Source: Bacteroidales bacterium UBA5349 (lineage in GTDB: Bacteria; Bacteroidota; Bacteroidia; Bacteroidales; Tenuifilaceae). From it: 64,000 bases of DNA. The stretch covers positions 1 through 64,000 of the forward strand of contig DHQB01000020.1 of NCBI GenBank assembly GCA_002410065.1, in the 5' to 3' direction. The notes under the pieces were generated by a model that saw nothing but the letters and a program-made list of their open reading frames with translations, was not told the DNA's origin and ran no database searches. Shown here one piece after another: positions 51,369 through 60,935 of this stretch. The position numbers and the translations under genes are program-made. Each line of letters starts with the position of its first letter. The stretch's first letter is position 1.

Positions 51369-52919
51369 GTGAATACAGAGCTTATAATTGATGTACGATC
51401 ATCTGAAGTTGCTATAGCTCTGCTTGAAGACAAACAGCTTGTTGAACTCAACAAAGAGAAAAGCAACGTTCAGTTTTCGGTTGGCGACATCTATCTTGGT
51501 AAGGTTAAGAAAATAATGCCTGGGCTAAATGCGGCTTTTATTGACGTGGGCTACGAAAAGGATGCATTTCTGCATTACCTTGATCTCGGCCCTCAGTTTA
51601 AGTCGTTTCATAAGTTTTTACAGGTTGCTCAAACAAAAAAAGGAAAATTAGTAACACTTCCAAAGCTCAAACTAGAACCCGAAATTGACAAGGCCGGTAA
51701 AATATCCAACATATTAACAACCGGACAAACCGTTCTTGTACAAATTGCCAAAGAACCCATATCAACTAAGGGACCAAGGCTAAGCGCTGAGATTTCAATA
51801 GCTGGCAGGAACATAGTGCTTCTTCCCTTTTCCGACAAGGTTTCCATCTCACAGAAGATTAGTTCTATTGAGGAGCGAAAACGCCTTAAGCGATTGCTCG
51901 AAAGCATAGTTCCAAAAAACTTTGGGGTAATTGTACGTACAGCAGCCGAAGGGAAAAAGGTTGCCATCCTCGATGCTGAACTCAGGAACCTTATCAAGAA
52001 ATGGGAAATAGTTTACGAAAGGGTTAAGACTAGCCAGCCCCCTTGCATAATTGTAAGTGAGATAAAGCGCACCTCAGCAATCATTCGCGACATGCTAAAT
52101 GTATCGTTCAACAGTATCTATGTTAACGATGATAGCATATACAACGACATTAAAGAATACATTAGTACGATTGCTCCTGAGAAGGAGAAAATTGTGAAGT
52201 TGTATTCGGGCAATGTGCCAATTTTCGAGAACTTTGGAGTTGAAAAGCAAATAAAGGGTCTTTTTGGTAAAACCGTATCGTTTAAAAGCGGCGCATACCT
52301 TATCATTGAGCACACTGAAGCCCTTCACGTTGTTGACGTGAACAGCGGGAACAGATCAAAAGCGGGTAACGACCAAGAAACAAACGCCCTTGATGTTAAC
52401 CTCGCTGCAGCCGAAGAAATTACCCGACAACTTAGGCTAAGGGACATGGGTGGAATTATTGTGGTGGATTTCATTGACATGCACCTCAACGATAACCGAC
52501 AATTGTTATTCGACAGGATGAAAGAGCTTATGAATAGGGATAGAACAAAGCACAACATCTTGCCGCTGAGCAAATTTGGATTAATGCAAATTACCAGGCA
52601 AAGGGTACGACCCGAGATGCACATTGAAACACTTGAAAAATGCCCAACATGCAAGGGTACTGGCGAAATTAAGCCTGCCGTGCTCCTCGACGAGGAAATT
52701 GAAAACAGGTTAGCATTCCTTGTAAACGACCAGGAAAAAAAGAAACTTGTTCTTAAGGTACACCCTTTTGTTGCAGCATACCTTACAAAGGGTGTTTTCA
52801 GCAAGCGTTACAAGTTGAGCAAACAGTACAAGTGTTCGCTTAAGGTTACCCCTATTTCATCTTACAACTTTTTAGAGTATCATTTTCTTGACCAAAACGA
52901 AAACGAGACAGATATTTAA
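51369..52919 (+). CDS. rng: Ribonuclease E/G family endoribonuclease (RNase G)
   Basis: 516 residues, GTG start at 51369, chosen because MNTELIIDVRSSEVAIALLED is the conserved Bacteroidota N-terminus. Processes rRNA and mRNA. S1 domain at about 36-130 (VGDIYLGKVKKIMPGLNAAFIDVG). Catalytic core acids lie in HVVDVNSGNR near 320 and VVDFIDMHLNDNR near 365-377. The zinc-link CPTCKGTGEI is near 430. It lacks the long C-terminal degradosome scaffold of RNase E, so RNase G type. A leader hairpin lies upstream and a strong terminator downstream. Confidence 0.92.
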   Translation: MNTELIIDVRSSEVAIALLEDKQLVELNKEKSNVQFSVGDIYLGKVKKIMPGLNAAFIDVGYEKDAFLHYLDLGPQFKSFHKFLQVAQTKKGKLVTLPKLKLEPEIDKAGKISNILTTGQTVLVQIAKEPISTKGPRLSAEISIAGRNIVLLPFSDKVSISQKISSIEERKRLKRLLESIVPKNFGVIVRTAAEGKKVAILDAELRNLIKKWEIVYERVKTSQPPCIIVSEIKRTSAIIRDMLNVSFNSIYVNDDSIYNDIKEYISTIAPEKEKIVKLYSGNVPIFENFGVEKQIKGLFGKTVSFKSGAYLIIEHTEALHVVDVNSGNRSKAGNDQETNALDVNLAAAEEITRQLRLRDMGGIIVVDFIDMHLNDNRQLLFDRMKELMNRDRTKHNILPLSKFGLMQITRQRVRPEMHIETLEKCPTCKGTGEIKPAVLLDEEIENRLAFLVNDQEKKKLVLKVHPFVAAYLTKGVFSKRYKLSKQYKCSLKVTPISSYNFLEYHFLDQNENETDI

Positions 52920-52928
52920 CGCCAATTT

Positions 52929-52957
52929 AAGCCGTTGCCTTTCGCAACGGCTTTTTT
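52929..52957 (+). terminator. Intrinsic terminator after rng
   Basis: AAGCCGTTGC/GCAACGGCTT stem with the 5-nt loop CTTTC, followed by T6. Confidence 0.9.
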
Positions 52958-53083
52958 AGTAATCTAAATCATTGGTATAAATACATAGTTATTAAAAAAG
53001 CTTCAGTATTTTTGGATGAACTTTAATTCATATCTATTGTTACAATTTCAGTTAAATATAAGAATACAATCAAAACCACAACT

Positions 53084-55129
53084 ATGAGGAAAGCACTATT
53101 ATTTGCTATTGTAGCACTTGCAATTCTGGTTTCAAGTAGCGCATATAGCCAAGTTCAAGATCCTGTAAAATGGAAAGTTAGCAGCCAAAAGGTTGACGGA
53201 GTTAAATACGAAATTATTTATGACGCTACTATCGACATGGGGTGGCACCTATACTCATCGGAGAACCCACAAGGTGGACCAATACCCACAACTTTCAATT
53301 TTAAGGAAAGCAAAGCATTTTCAGTTGAAGGAGCACCAAAACCAGTTGGGGATGTAAAAATTGAGCACGATGAAATTTTTGAGATGGACGTAGCCTACTT
53401 CGACAATAAGGCTCGTTTTGTGCAAACACTAAACCTAAACGATGGGCAAACCAGTGCGCAGGTATCAGGAGAGATTGAGTACCAGGCTTGTTTTGAGGAT
53501 AAGTGTATTTTTTTAACCTACGATTTCTCAACTTCAATAGGCGAAACACAAACCATTACAAAAGAAGAAGAATCAGCTGAAATATCCGCATCAGCAACCA
53601 CTGAGGATTCGAACACGAAAGGCTCAAATTCTTCGCTAATCCTGTTTTTCCTTATATCATTTGCTGCTGGGTTAGCTGGTTTGCTTACCCCTTGCGTTTT
53701 CCCAATGATTCCTATGACCGTATCTTTCTTTATGGGCAAGCAAGAGAATAGATTTAACGCTATTCTCAATGCATTTGTGTTTGGCATCAGCATTATTGTA
53801 ATATACACATCCATTGGATTACTAGTTTCCTTAACCAGCGTTGGAGCAGGCTTTGCAAGTCAATTAGTTTCTCACTGGCTTCCTAACCTAATTTTCTTCT
53901 TCCTTTTTATGGCATTCGCTGCTTCGTTCTTTGGGTTGTTCGAAATAATGCTACCCAGCAGTTTATCAACAAAAACCGACAGCAAAGCTGAGAAGGGCGG
54001 ATTTATTGGCTCGTTCTTTATGGCACTTACCTTAGTAATTGTAAGTTTATCGTGCGTAGGACCAATTGTTGGAGCAATTCTTGTTGAGTCAGCTGCCGGA
54101 CTTGGCCTTAAGCCAATTATTGGTATGTTAGGCTTCTCTTTGGCATTTGCCGTACCCTTTACTCTATTCGCTATTTTCCCATCGTGGCTAAACAAACTAC
54201 CAAAATCAGGCGGATGGCTAAACTCCGTTAAAATTGTTTTAGGGTTTATCGTGCTAGCTTTTGGCCTAAAATTCCTTTCGGTTGTCGATCAGAGTTATCA
54301 TTTGGGAATTCTTGGCCGCGAGGTATTCTTAGCCATCTGGATTGCCATATTCATTATGCTTGGACTATACTTGCTAGGTAAAATTCGATTTAAATTTGAT
54401 TCGCCTGTTGAGCATATTGGTTTTGTTAGGATGATGCTGGCCATCGCAACTTTTGCATTTACCATATTCCTTGTTCCTGGTATGTTTGGTGCTCCTTTAA
54501 AAAGTTTATCGGGATTAATTCCACCAAAAACTGGACACAGCTTCGATCTTGTTGAAATGATTGGCCAACGATCAACCACCTCAACTAACGACAAGTCATC
54601 TATTTGTGAAGAGCCAAAGTATGCCGACATACTGCACCTACCTCACGGCATTCAAGGTTACTTTGATTATGAGCAGGCCTTAGCCTGTGCGCGTGAGCAA
54701 AACAAACCTTTGTTTGTTGATTTTGTTGGACACGCCTGCTCTAACTGCAAAGTGATGGAGCAAAAAGTTTGGAGCGATCCCCGAGTAATTCAGCGTTTGA
54801 AAAACGACTATGTTGTGGTTGCCCTTTACATTGATGAACGGACAGAGTTACCCGAATCGGAATGGATAACCTCAACCGTTGATGGTAAAGTTAAAAACAC
54901 CATTGGTAAAATAAATGCTGATTTTCAGATTAAGCGATACAATGTAAATAGCCAACCATTCTACGTTTTGCTAGACAACAGCGAAGAATTGCTAGCCAAT
55001 CCTTATAGTTTTAACACCAACATTGATGAGTTTATTGCATTCTTGGATAAGGGTATTGAGCAATTTAAAAGCATTAAGCAATCTCCTGCATTTGGCTCTC
55101 CATTAATGGAAATAGGAATAGGCAATTAA
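53084..55129 (+). CDS. DsbD-like thiol:disulfide interchange protein
   Basis: 681 residues. Passes cytoplasmic electrons to the periplasm. Signal peptide to about residue 22. An N-terminal DsbD-alpha-like domain (about 25-155) contains the cysteine pair YQACFEDKCIFL. Eight membrane helices (about 180-470) hold the CcdA-type cysteines in LLTPCVFPMIPM and SLSCVGPIVGAIL. The C-terminal thioredoxin domain (about 525-660) has GHACSNCKVME, the CxxC site. All three redox pairs are intact. Single gene with terminators on both sides. Confidence 0.9.
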   Translation: MRKALLFAIVALAILVSSSAYSQVQDPVKWKVSSQKVDGVKYEIIYDATIDMGWHLYSSENPQGGPIPTTFNFKESKAFSVEGAPKPVGDVKIEHDEIFEMDVAYFDNKARFVQTLNLNDGQTSAQVSGEIEYQACFEDKCIFLTYDFSTSIGETQTITKEEESAEISASATTEDSNTKGSNSSLILFFLISFAAGLAGLLTPCVFPMIPMTVSFFMGKQENRFNAILNAFVFGISIIVIYTSIGLLVSLTSVGAGFASQLVSHWLPNLIFFFLFMAFAASFFGLFEIMLPSSLSTKTDSKAEKGGFIGSFFMALTLVIVSLSCVGPIVGAILVESAAGLGLKPIIGMLGFSLAFAVPFTLFAIFPSWLNKLPKSGGWLNSVKIVLGFIVLAFGLKFLSVVDQSYHLGILGREVFLAIWIAIFIMLGLYLLGKIRFKFDSPVEHIGFVRMMLAIATFAFTIFLVPGMFGAPLKSLSGLIPPKTGHSFDLVEMIGQRSTTSTNDKSSICEEPKYADILHLPHGIQGYFDYEQALACAREQNKPLFVDFVGHACSNCKVMEQKVWSDPRVIQRLKNDYVVVALYIDERTELPESEWITSTVDGKVKNTIGKINADFQIKRYNVNSQPFYVLLDNSEELLANPYSFNTNIDEFIAFLDKGIEQFKSIKQSPAFGSPLMEIGIGN

Positions 55130-55149
55130 CAATTGCTATGGATATACAG

Positions 55150-55181
55150 AAAGCGTGCATCAAGTGGTGCACGCTTTTTTT
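55150..55181 (+). terminator. Intrinsic terminator after the DsbD-like gene
   Basis: Perfect 9-bp stem AAGCGTGCA/TGCACGCTT with an 8-nt loop, followed by T7. Confidence 0.9.
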
Positions 55182-55397
55182 ATTCACAGTATACTTTAAG
55201 TATTTACACCTAATTTCCAGAGATTTTAAATGGGAGTTATAACCTGACTATCCTAAATCCATTGATTGATTAGTTAAAACTATTCACCCCTAATAATAAT
55301 CGGAGCTAAATACTAGAACTCTATACCCTAAAATAAATAGGTAATCTTAAACTTTAAGGTGAATAAACACTCTAATAGGCAACTTAAAGAAAACAAA

Positions 55398-56993
55398 ATG
55401 AAAAGGATTATTCTCATAATTTTCGCCTTATCAATAGCATGGGCAAACCATGCTTACTCACAAAGCGACCCTGTTATCGATAAAATTATCGAAATAGGTA
55501 AATCCGACAATCAAACCATGCAGCACCTCGATGTACTCACTAACCGCATTGGCGGGAGGCTTATTGGTTCCGATGCCTATGAAACTGCTACTAAATGGGC
55601 TGCCAAAAAATTTAAAGAATGGGGCATGGAAGTAATTATTGACTCTGTTGGCTCACTTCCCGTGGGGTTTAACCGCGGCCCATGGTTTGGCCGTATGCTA
55701 GGAGAAAGCGGTATGAATCTTCATTTCGCCACACCGTCATATACTGCTGGAACAAAAGGTGTTCAAATTGGCCACGTAATGCTCGAACCCCAAAATCAAG
55801 CACAATTTGAGCGAATGAAAGGTAAGTTAAAAGGATCTTGGGTACTTCTTTCAGGTAAAAGCAGCGGTTGGCCCATCGATATTTCAGAAGAAGCCAACAC
55901 AAAACGGGCTAGCATTAAAACTGAAAATGAAGAGATTGAGAAGAAAAATATTATAATAAGACAAGAAAACTGGGCTAGCCGAAATACCCCAAACCCACAA
56001 AAAGAATTACTCCCATTAAAAGAAGAACCTGGACTGTTCTACAAAGAAATGGTTGAGGCTGGAATCCTAGGCATTATCCAATCAGCAGCTAATCCCATTG
56101 TAGCCCTTTACGATCGTAAAAACATTGAGAAGCTTACTTTCGATAACCTTCCAAAAGTACCCGACATTAAACTCGACGAGCATCAGTTTGCTATAATTGA
56201 ACAAATGGCCAAGGAGCGTCAACGCTTTTTTCTCGAATTTGATATTAGAAACCATTTTAGGCTAGGTCCAATTCCTTATCATAGCGTAATTGGCGTTATA
56301 CCTGGAACTGAGTTTCCCGATGAGTATGTAATTATGGGGGGACACCTCGATGCATTTGATGTGGCCACTGGTGGAGTTGATAATGGTTCGGGCGCCACTC
56401 CTGCTATGGAAGCAGCTCGCCTTATTATGCAAGCTGGGGGTAAGCCTAAGCGCACAATTCTTGTTTGCCTATGGGCTGGTGAAGAGTTTGGATTGCTGGG
56501 CTCTACAAGTTGGGTCGAACGGAATGCAGATAAACTTGACAAAATATCCAATATGTTTAATCGCGATGGTGGACCAACCGTAGCCAACAGCATAAGTGTA
56601 CCAAGGGCAATGCTAGAGGATATAAGACAAGTTTGTGAACCTATTAATAAGATTAACCCAGACTTTCCGTTTACCATAAACGAGATACAACCCGCAAAAA
56701 GGCCAACCGAACCATGGGGTACCGATAGTGGTCCCTTTGCAGTAGCCGGAGTTCCTACCCTCAGTTTTGGCACTTCGGATCCAAAAGGGTATGACTTTAC
56801 CTATAGGGAAATATGGCATACAGAGCGTGATTTATACAACATGAGCATTCCAGAGTACCAAGAACATACCTCAATAGTAACGGCAATTGTGGTATATGGA
56901 ATTGCCAATCTCGATCATCTTCTCTCACGAAAAGGATACTGGAAAGACGTTGAACCAATAACTAATGGGAAAGAAAAAAGGAATAAGCGTTAA
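55398..56993 (+). CDS. Exported M28-family zinc aminopeptidase/carboxypeptidase-like peptidase
   Basis: 531 residues from ATG at 55398, where a signal peptide begins (MKRIILIIFALSIAWANHAYSQ); an upstream GTG would precede it by 13 polar residues. M28 metal ligands in order: GGHLDAFDVATGGVDNGSG (His, Asp), LWAGEEFGLLGS (Glu pair), NRDGGP (Asp) and WHTERDLYNM (His). TDSGPFAVAGVPTLSF is characteristic. A PA-like insert precedes the catalytic core (about 100-285). Probably periplasmic or secreted peptide digestion. Single gene with a bidirectional terminator shared with the DUF4105 gene. Confidence 0.88.
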   Translation: MKRIILIIFALSIAWANHAYSQSDPVIDKIIEIGKSDNQTMQHLDVLTNRIGGRLIGSDAYETATKWAAKKFKEWGMEVIIDSVGSLPVGFNRGPWFGRMLGESGMNLHFATPSYTAGTKGVQIGHVMLEPQNQAQFERMKGKLKGSWVLLSGKSSGWPIDISEEANTKRASIKTENEEIEKKNIIIRQENWASRNTPNPQKELLPLKEEPGLFYKEMVEAGILGIIQSAANPIVALYDRKNIEKLTFDNLPKVPDIKLDEHQFAIIEQMAKERQRFFLEFDIRNHFRLGPIPYHSVIGVIPGTEFPDEYVIMGGHLDAFDVATGGVDNGSGATPAMEAARLIMQAGGKPKRTILVCLWAGEEFGLLGSTSWVERNADKLDKISNMFNRDGGPTVANSISVPRAMLEDIRQVCEPINKINPDFPFTINEIQPAKRPTEPWGTDSGPFAVAGVPTLSFGTSDPKGYDFTYREIWHTERDLYNMSIPEYQEHTSIVTAIVVYGIANLDHLLSRKGYWKDVEPITNGKEKRNKR

Positions 56994-57012
56994 GCATAAA
57001 TAGTTTAATACC

Positions 57013-57060
57013 ATAATCCCCCTCGTTAAAACCATATGTTTTAGAGGGGGATTATTTTTA
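57013..57060. terminator. Bidirectional terminator between the M28 and DUF4105 genes
   Basis: ATAATCCCCCTC pairs with GAGGGGGATTAT, and inner TAAAAC/GTTTTA close a small loop; T-rich and A-rich flanks serve both strands. Confidence 0.9.
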
Positions 57061-58245
57061 TTTTATAAACCTGAAAATTACTGCTGAACGTATTGCCAAA
57101 GCAGCTACCACCGGGAACATCGGAAATGGAAGTGCCTGAGGTAAAACAAACCAAAAGAGCATAAGCAGCACCATCACTAGGGTATTGATGCCAAAATAGT
57201 ATTTTGCCACAAACCTTAAACGTTTAATTAGAAATGTAACAACTGCCAATAGATGCAAAGGATGGGCCCATATAAGATTATAATTATTTGCCATTACAGC
57301 ATGATTGGAACCAAACCACTGAAAAGCAACAACAGCGCCCAACAACCCAACTAAAGAAAAAAGGATTAAATCAACCCAACGGCTATCTCTCTGGCGTTTA
57401 AAATCAAAATAAGAAAATACAACCACTAACAACAGCAATCCGATAAAAGCCATTAAGGGTGCTTCTCTAAGTTTGGTCCTTGGAATTTCAACACCATTGA
57501 GCACTGTAACACTAGGTTGCATAAGAGGTACATTCAACCCATCCGATACAATGCTTGCTGAACTAAATGCAGTTTGCATATGCTCAGGCAAAAACATATA
57601 CTCCCAAGGATCAGCCCTCCTATCGGCACTAACTCCCAGTAAAAGATTGATGCCTAATTTCGCCCAAGGTTTCTCAATTACATTAGGCATTAGCAATTCT
57701 CTAAAACTCTGTTCTCTTTTTAACAGTCTGTAATCGAAATCTAGTTTGCGTGGTATTACCTCAACAATAATATCGCGAATACGAGTTGCACAATTATCGA
57801 ACAGAAAATCATACAGGTAGTAGCGGTTTTGGGGTAAATAGTTAATCGTGAGCGAATCGAGCAGCATTTGTTTCTCGTTCTTTTGCAGATTAAGAATCTG
57901 CTCATATATATACCTTCCCTCGAAGATATAGGAGTACTCAAAATTCTTATAGGAAGATACTGAAAGGATATAATTAAGTTTTCCTTTCACAAAATTTGGG
58001 TAAAAATTGGGATCAGAAAAATCGAAGGTTCCATAGTTAAAAACCCAATCGACACCTATAACAGGATCAAAAACTCTGATTGCACTATGCCCAAATATTG
58101 AGTACAACTCTTCACCCTGCGAACAGGTAAGAAGGCTGATCTTAGCGCTATCGGTAAGCATTACCTGTGGGAGTTGTGCATAAATTGGCTTGGCGAGAAA
58201 AAGTATGGTCAAGAACAAAACTATTGCAAAACTATTTTTTTTCAT
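57058..58245 (-). CDS. DUF4105 (Lnb N-terminal-like) membrane protein
   Basis: 395 residues. Signal peptide to about residue 23 (FLAKPIYAQ). The periplasmic DUF4105 domain has LLTCSQGEELYSIFGHSAIRV near 38-58, WVFNYGTFDFSDPNFYPNF near 67-85 and YDFLFDNCATRIRDII near 142-157, with the His and Cys residues of the permuted NlpC/P60-like Lnb family. About four membrane helices fill the C-terminal 140 residues (from about 265). An envelope role is likely; the catalytic activity is not established here. Confidence 0.8.
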   Translation of the reverse strand: MKKNSFAIVLFLTILFLAKPIYAQLPQVMLTDSAKISLLTCSQGEELYSIFGHSAIRVFDPVIGVDWVFNYGTFDFSDPNFYPNFVKGKLNYILSVSSYKNFEYSYIFEGRYIYEQILNLQKNEKQMLLDSLTINYLPQNRYYLYDFLFDNCATRIRDIIVEVIPRKLDFDYRLLKREQSFRELLMPNVIEKPWAKLGINLLLGVSADRRADPWEYMFLPEHMQTAFSSASIVSDGLNVPLMQPSVTVLNGVEIPRTKLREAPLMAFIGLLLLVVVFSYFDFKRQRDSRWVDLILFSLVGLLGAVVAFQWFGSNHAVMANNYNLIWAHPLHLLAVVTFLIKRLRFVAKYYFGINTLVMVLLMLFWFVLPQALPFPMFPVVAALAIRSAVIFRFIK

Positions 58246-58466
58246 TTTTCTGTTTTTTGAGTTTTAAGGATACGCCTGCTTACCAGTATGGCAAAGAAGG
58301 CTCATCCACCGAATAAACAATCTCGTTTATAATGTAACTTTTAACATGAATGCTTCAAATTTAATTAACCTTATTGCATTTGGCAGGGTAAAGTTAGAAG
58401 GATTTATGCGTCTGCATGCTTTGGATTGAACAAAGATTTGTTATTTTAGCTAACAAACCATCCAGC

Positions 58467-59888
58467 ATGAAAACAACCCCCACTTGCATAGGCGGAGATT
58501 TTAGGGTACTTTCAAACACATTTGAGGTAACAAATCCATTCAATAAGGAGCTAATTTCTCATTGCTCTCTTGCCGGGAAGCAAGAACTAGAAGAAGCCAT
58601 CGCACTGGCCCAAAAGATTGAGAATGAAATGGCAAGCATGCCCTCGCATAAAAAAAGCAGTATACTAAATAGCATTGCCAGTGGATTAACAGCAAAACGC
58701 AAAGAACTTGCAAGGCTCCTTGCCCAGGAGGCTGCAAAACCAATAAAGTATGCTTTTGTAGAGGTAGATAGAGCAATACAAATATACAGAATTGCCGCAG
58801 AGGAGTCCAAACGACTGCCATCAGAGTACCTCCAACTCGACTGGACTCCTGCAGGTGAAGGCAAAGAGGGATTAATTAAATATTTCCCTGTGGGCCTGGT
58901 TTCAGGAATATCACCATTCAACTTTCCGCTTAATCTTACATCCCATAAAATTGCTCCAGCTATCGCATCGGGTTGTCCCATAATACTTAAGCCTGCTCGA
59001 AGCACTCCCCTTTCAGCATTAGAGTTAGCCAAAATTGTGTACGCTGCAGGATTGCCAAAAGGTGCCCTAAGCATATTGCCCATGGATAGGATAGCAGGAA
59101 ATCAGTTGGTTACCGACGAAAGATTTAAACTGCTAACTTTTACAGGCTCTCCCATAGTAGGATGGAAAATGAAAGAAATGGCAGGTAAAAAGAAGGTTGT
59201 ACTTGAACTTGGAGGGAATGCAGGTGTGATTATTACCCCTACCGCAAACCTTACTAAGGCTGCAGCCAAATGCCTTATTGGTGCATTCTCCTACTCTGGT
59301 CAGGTTTGCATACATACTCAACGAATCTACGTTCACCAGAGTATTTTTCTACAGTTTACTGATTTACTTTCAGAACTAACAAGCAGGCTTAGGGTTGGTA
59401 ATCCCCTTGAGGATGATACTGATATCTCATCAATGATTGATGAAGAGAATACCCGTAGGGTTGATGAATGGGTAAAAGAAGCAATAACCAATGGAGCAAG
59501 ACTGATTGCTGGCGGAAATATTGTGAATGGGATATATCTGCCCACCATTTTAACTAACACAGACCCTAGTATGCGTATATGCAGCAACGAAGTGTTCGGC
59601 CCTGTTGTAACGATTGAACCCTACGAAAACTTTAGTGATGCCATTAAAGAGGTGAACAACTCACCTTTTGGCTTGCATGCTGGGGTTTTCACAAATAGTA
59701 TAAGCGAAGAGCATGAAGCATTTAATAATCTAAAGGTTGGAGGAGTGGTGATAAACGATACTCCAACATTTAGGGTAGATCACATGCCCTACGGTGGTGT
59801 TAAAGACTCAGGACTAGGGCGGGAAGGAGTTAAGTATGCAATGCACGACATGCTAGAACCCAAGATACTCGTAAGGAGTATTCCCTAA
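58467..59888 (+). CDS. Aldehyde dehydrogenase family protein
   Basis: 473 residues from ATG at 58467; an ATG at 58416 would add 17 residues over the promoter-like region and is unlikely. NAD(P)-dependent oxidation of an aldehyde. ISPFNFPLNLTSHKIAPAI near 147-165, the Glu general base in VLELGGNAGVI near 246-256 and catalytic Cys in YSGQVCIHTQRIY near 280-292 are visible, with SNEVFGPVVTIEPY near 374. Sequence resembles phosphorylated-aldehyde or semialdehyde enzymes of the superfamily, but the substrate is uncertain. Single gene. Confidence 0.85.
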   Translation: MKTTPTCIGGDFRVLSNTFEVTNPFNKELISHCSLAGKQELEEAIALAQKIENEMASMPSHKKSSILNSIASGLTAKRKELARLLAQEAAKPIKYAFVEVDRAIQIYRIAAEESKRLPSEYLQLDWTPAGEGKEGLIKYFPVGLVSGISPFNFPLNLTSHKIAPAIASGCPIILKPARSTPLSALELAKIVYAAGLPKGALSILPMDRIAGNQLVTDERFKLLTFTGSPIVGWKMKEMAGKKKVVLELGGNAGVIITPTANLTKAAAKCLIGAFSYSGQVCIHTQRIYVHQSIFLQFTDLLSELTSRLRVGNPLEDDTDISSMIDEENTRRVDEWVKEAITNGARLIAGGNIVNGIYLPTILTNTDPSMRICSNEVFGPVVTIEPYENFSDAIKEVNNSPFGLHAGVFTNSISEEHEAFNNLKVGGVVINDTPTFRVDHMPYGGVKDSGLGREGVKYAMHDMLEPKILVRSIP

Positions 59889-60006
59889 GGATTATCAGTT
59901 TTAGCTATCATTTCTTAAAAAAACCAGCATTGGTACCCATTATCACCAAAATATAACTTTACAATAATTATATTTGCATCGATTTATCCAAAAATGAATT
60001 AATTAA

Positions 60007-60639
60007 ATGTTTGCATCCCTATTAGTAAAAGGAATCATTGTTGGGCTTCTGGCCTCAATACCTCTTGGACCAATTGGGGTTATTTGCATACAGCGCACAA
60101 TAAACAAAGGTAGATTAAGCGGTTTTCTCAGCGGTATGGGAGCTGCAACAGCCGATACAATATTTGCCGCTATTGCAGGCTTTAGCCTTACTTTTGTGAT
60201 TTCCTACATTGAGGAGAAGCAAATTTTATTTCAGGCTCTTGGAGGGGCTATTGTATTCGTGTTAGGAATTAAGATTTTTTTCACAAACCCTGTAAGACAA
60301 CTCCGTAGGCATAAGCGAAAAAAGAGCAACCTTGTTGAGGATTATTTCTCCGTTTTAGCAGTTACAATAACAAATCCATTGGCTATTTTTCTATTCATTG
60401 CACTTTTCGCATCGTTGGGAGTAGTAAGCGACAACACCAATTGGACACACTCATTAATAACCACAAGCGGAGTGTTTTTAGGCGCAGCTCTTTGGTGGTA
60501 TATCCTTACTTCATTAGTAAATGCATTCAGAACTAAGTTTAGGCTAAGACAACTTTGGTGGATTAACAAACTATCTGGTGCAGCAATTTTTACCCTTGGG
60601 GCTATTGCAATCATTGGTTTGGTTCGCCTACTATTCTAG
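60007..60639 (+). CDS. LysE/RhtB-family amino-acid exporter
   Basis: 210 residues with six predicted membrane helices at about 5-27, 40-65, 70-88, 115-138, 145-168 and 186-208. The N-terminal ASIPLGPIGVICIQRTINKG (about 14-33) is the LysE-superfamily signature, including the conserved PxGP-like loop. Exports amino acids or related small solutes at the inner membrane. Single gene. Substrate cannot be assigned. Confidence 0.82.
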   Translation: MFASLLVKGIIVGLLASIPLGPIGVICIQRTINKGRLSGFLSGMGAATADTIFAAIAGFSLTFVISYIEEKQILFQALGGAIVFVLGIKIFFTNPVRQLRRHKRKKSNLVEDYFSVLAVTITNPLAIFLFIALFASLGVVSDNTNWTHSLITTSGVFLGAALWWYILTSLVNAFRTKFRLRQLWWINKLSGAAIFTLGAIAIIGLVRLLF

Positions 60640-60935
60640 TCTTCCGCAGAACCATTTTCTCAATAAAATTAAGCCTTTTATCCATATTAACATAAGACCA
60701 TTTTAGATGAGGGCTGCAAACAATTCGTTTATTCTCACTTTCAAAGCATTTTAATTGATGATTTAAATCTCTATAACCCTTATTGTATATATATTTTTTT
60801 ATATATTTATGAATAATTGTACTTGATAATTAGTTTTAACAACCTATTTATTATGTTGTTGCTAGTCAGGTAATTGAACGTAATTATTCTTTTGTTTCTA
60901 TTGTGTATTTTTTGATTAAAAAAAATAATACCGGC
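60640..60935. other. Intergenic region upstream of the hybrid kinase gene
   Basis: 296 bp, very AT-rich from 60770 to 60850. I see no terminator or consensus promoter that I would defend. An antisense frame of about 66 codons without a start codon crosses the end of the LysE-type gene and is treated as chance. Confidence 0.45.

Noticed and set aside
60611..60817. Antisense frame of about 66 codons downstream of the LysE-type gene
   Set aside because: No start codon near its beginning, overlaps the lysE-type 3' end, and composition is what AT-rich antisense DNA gives.
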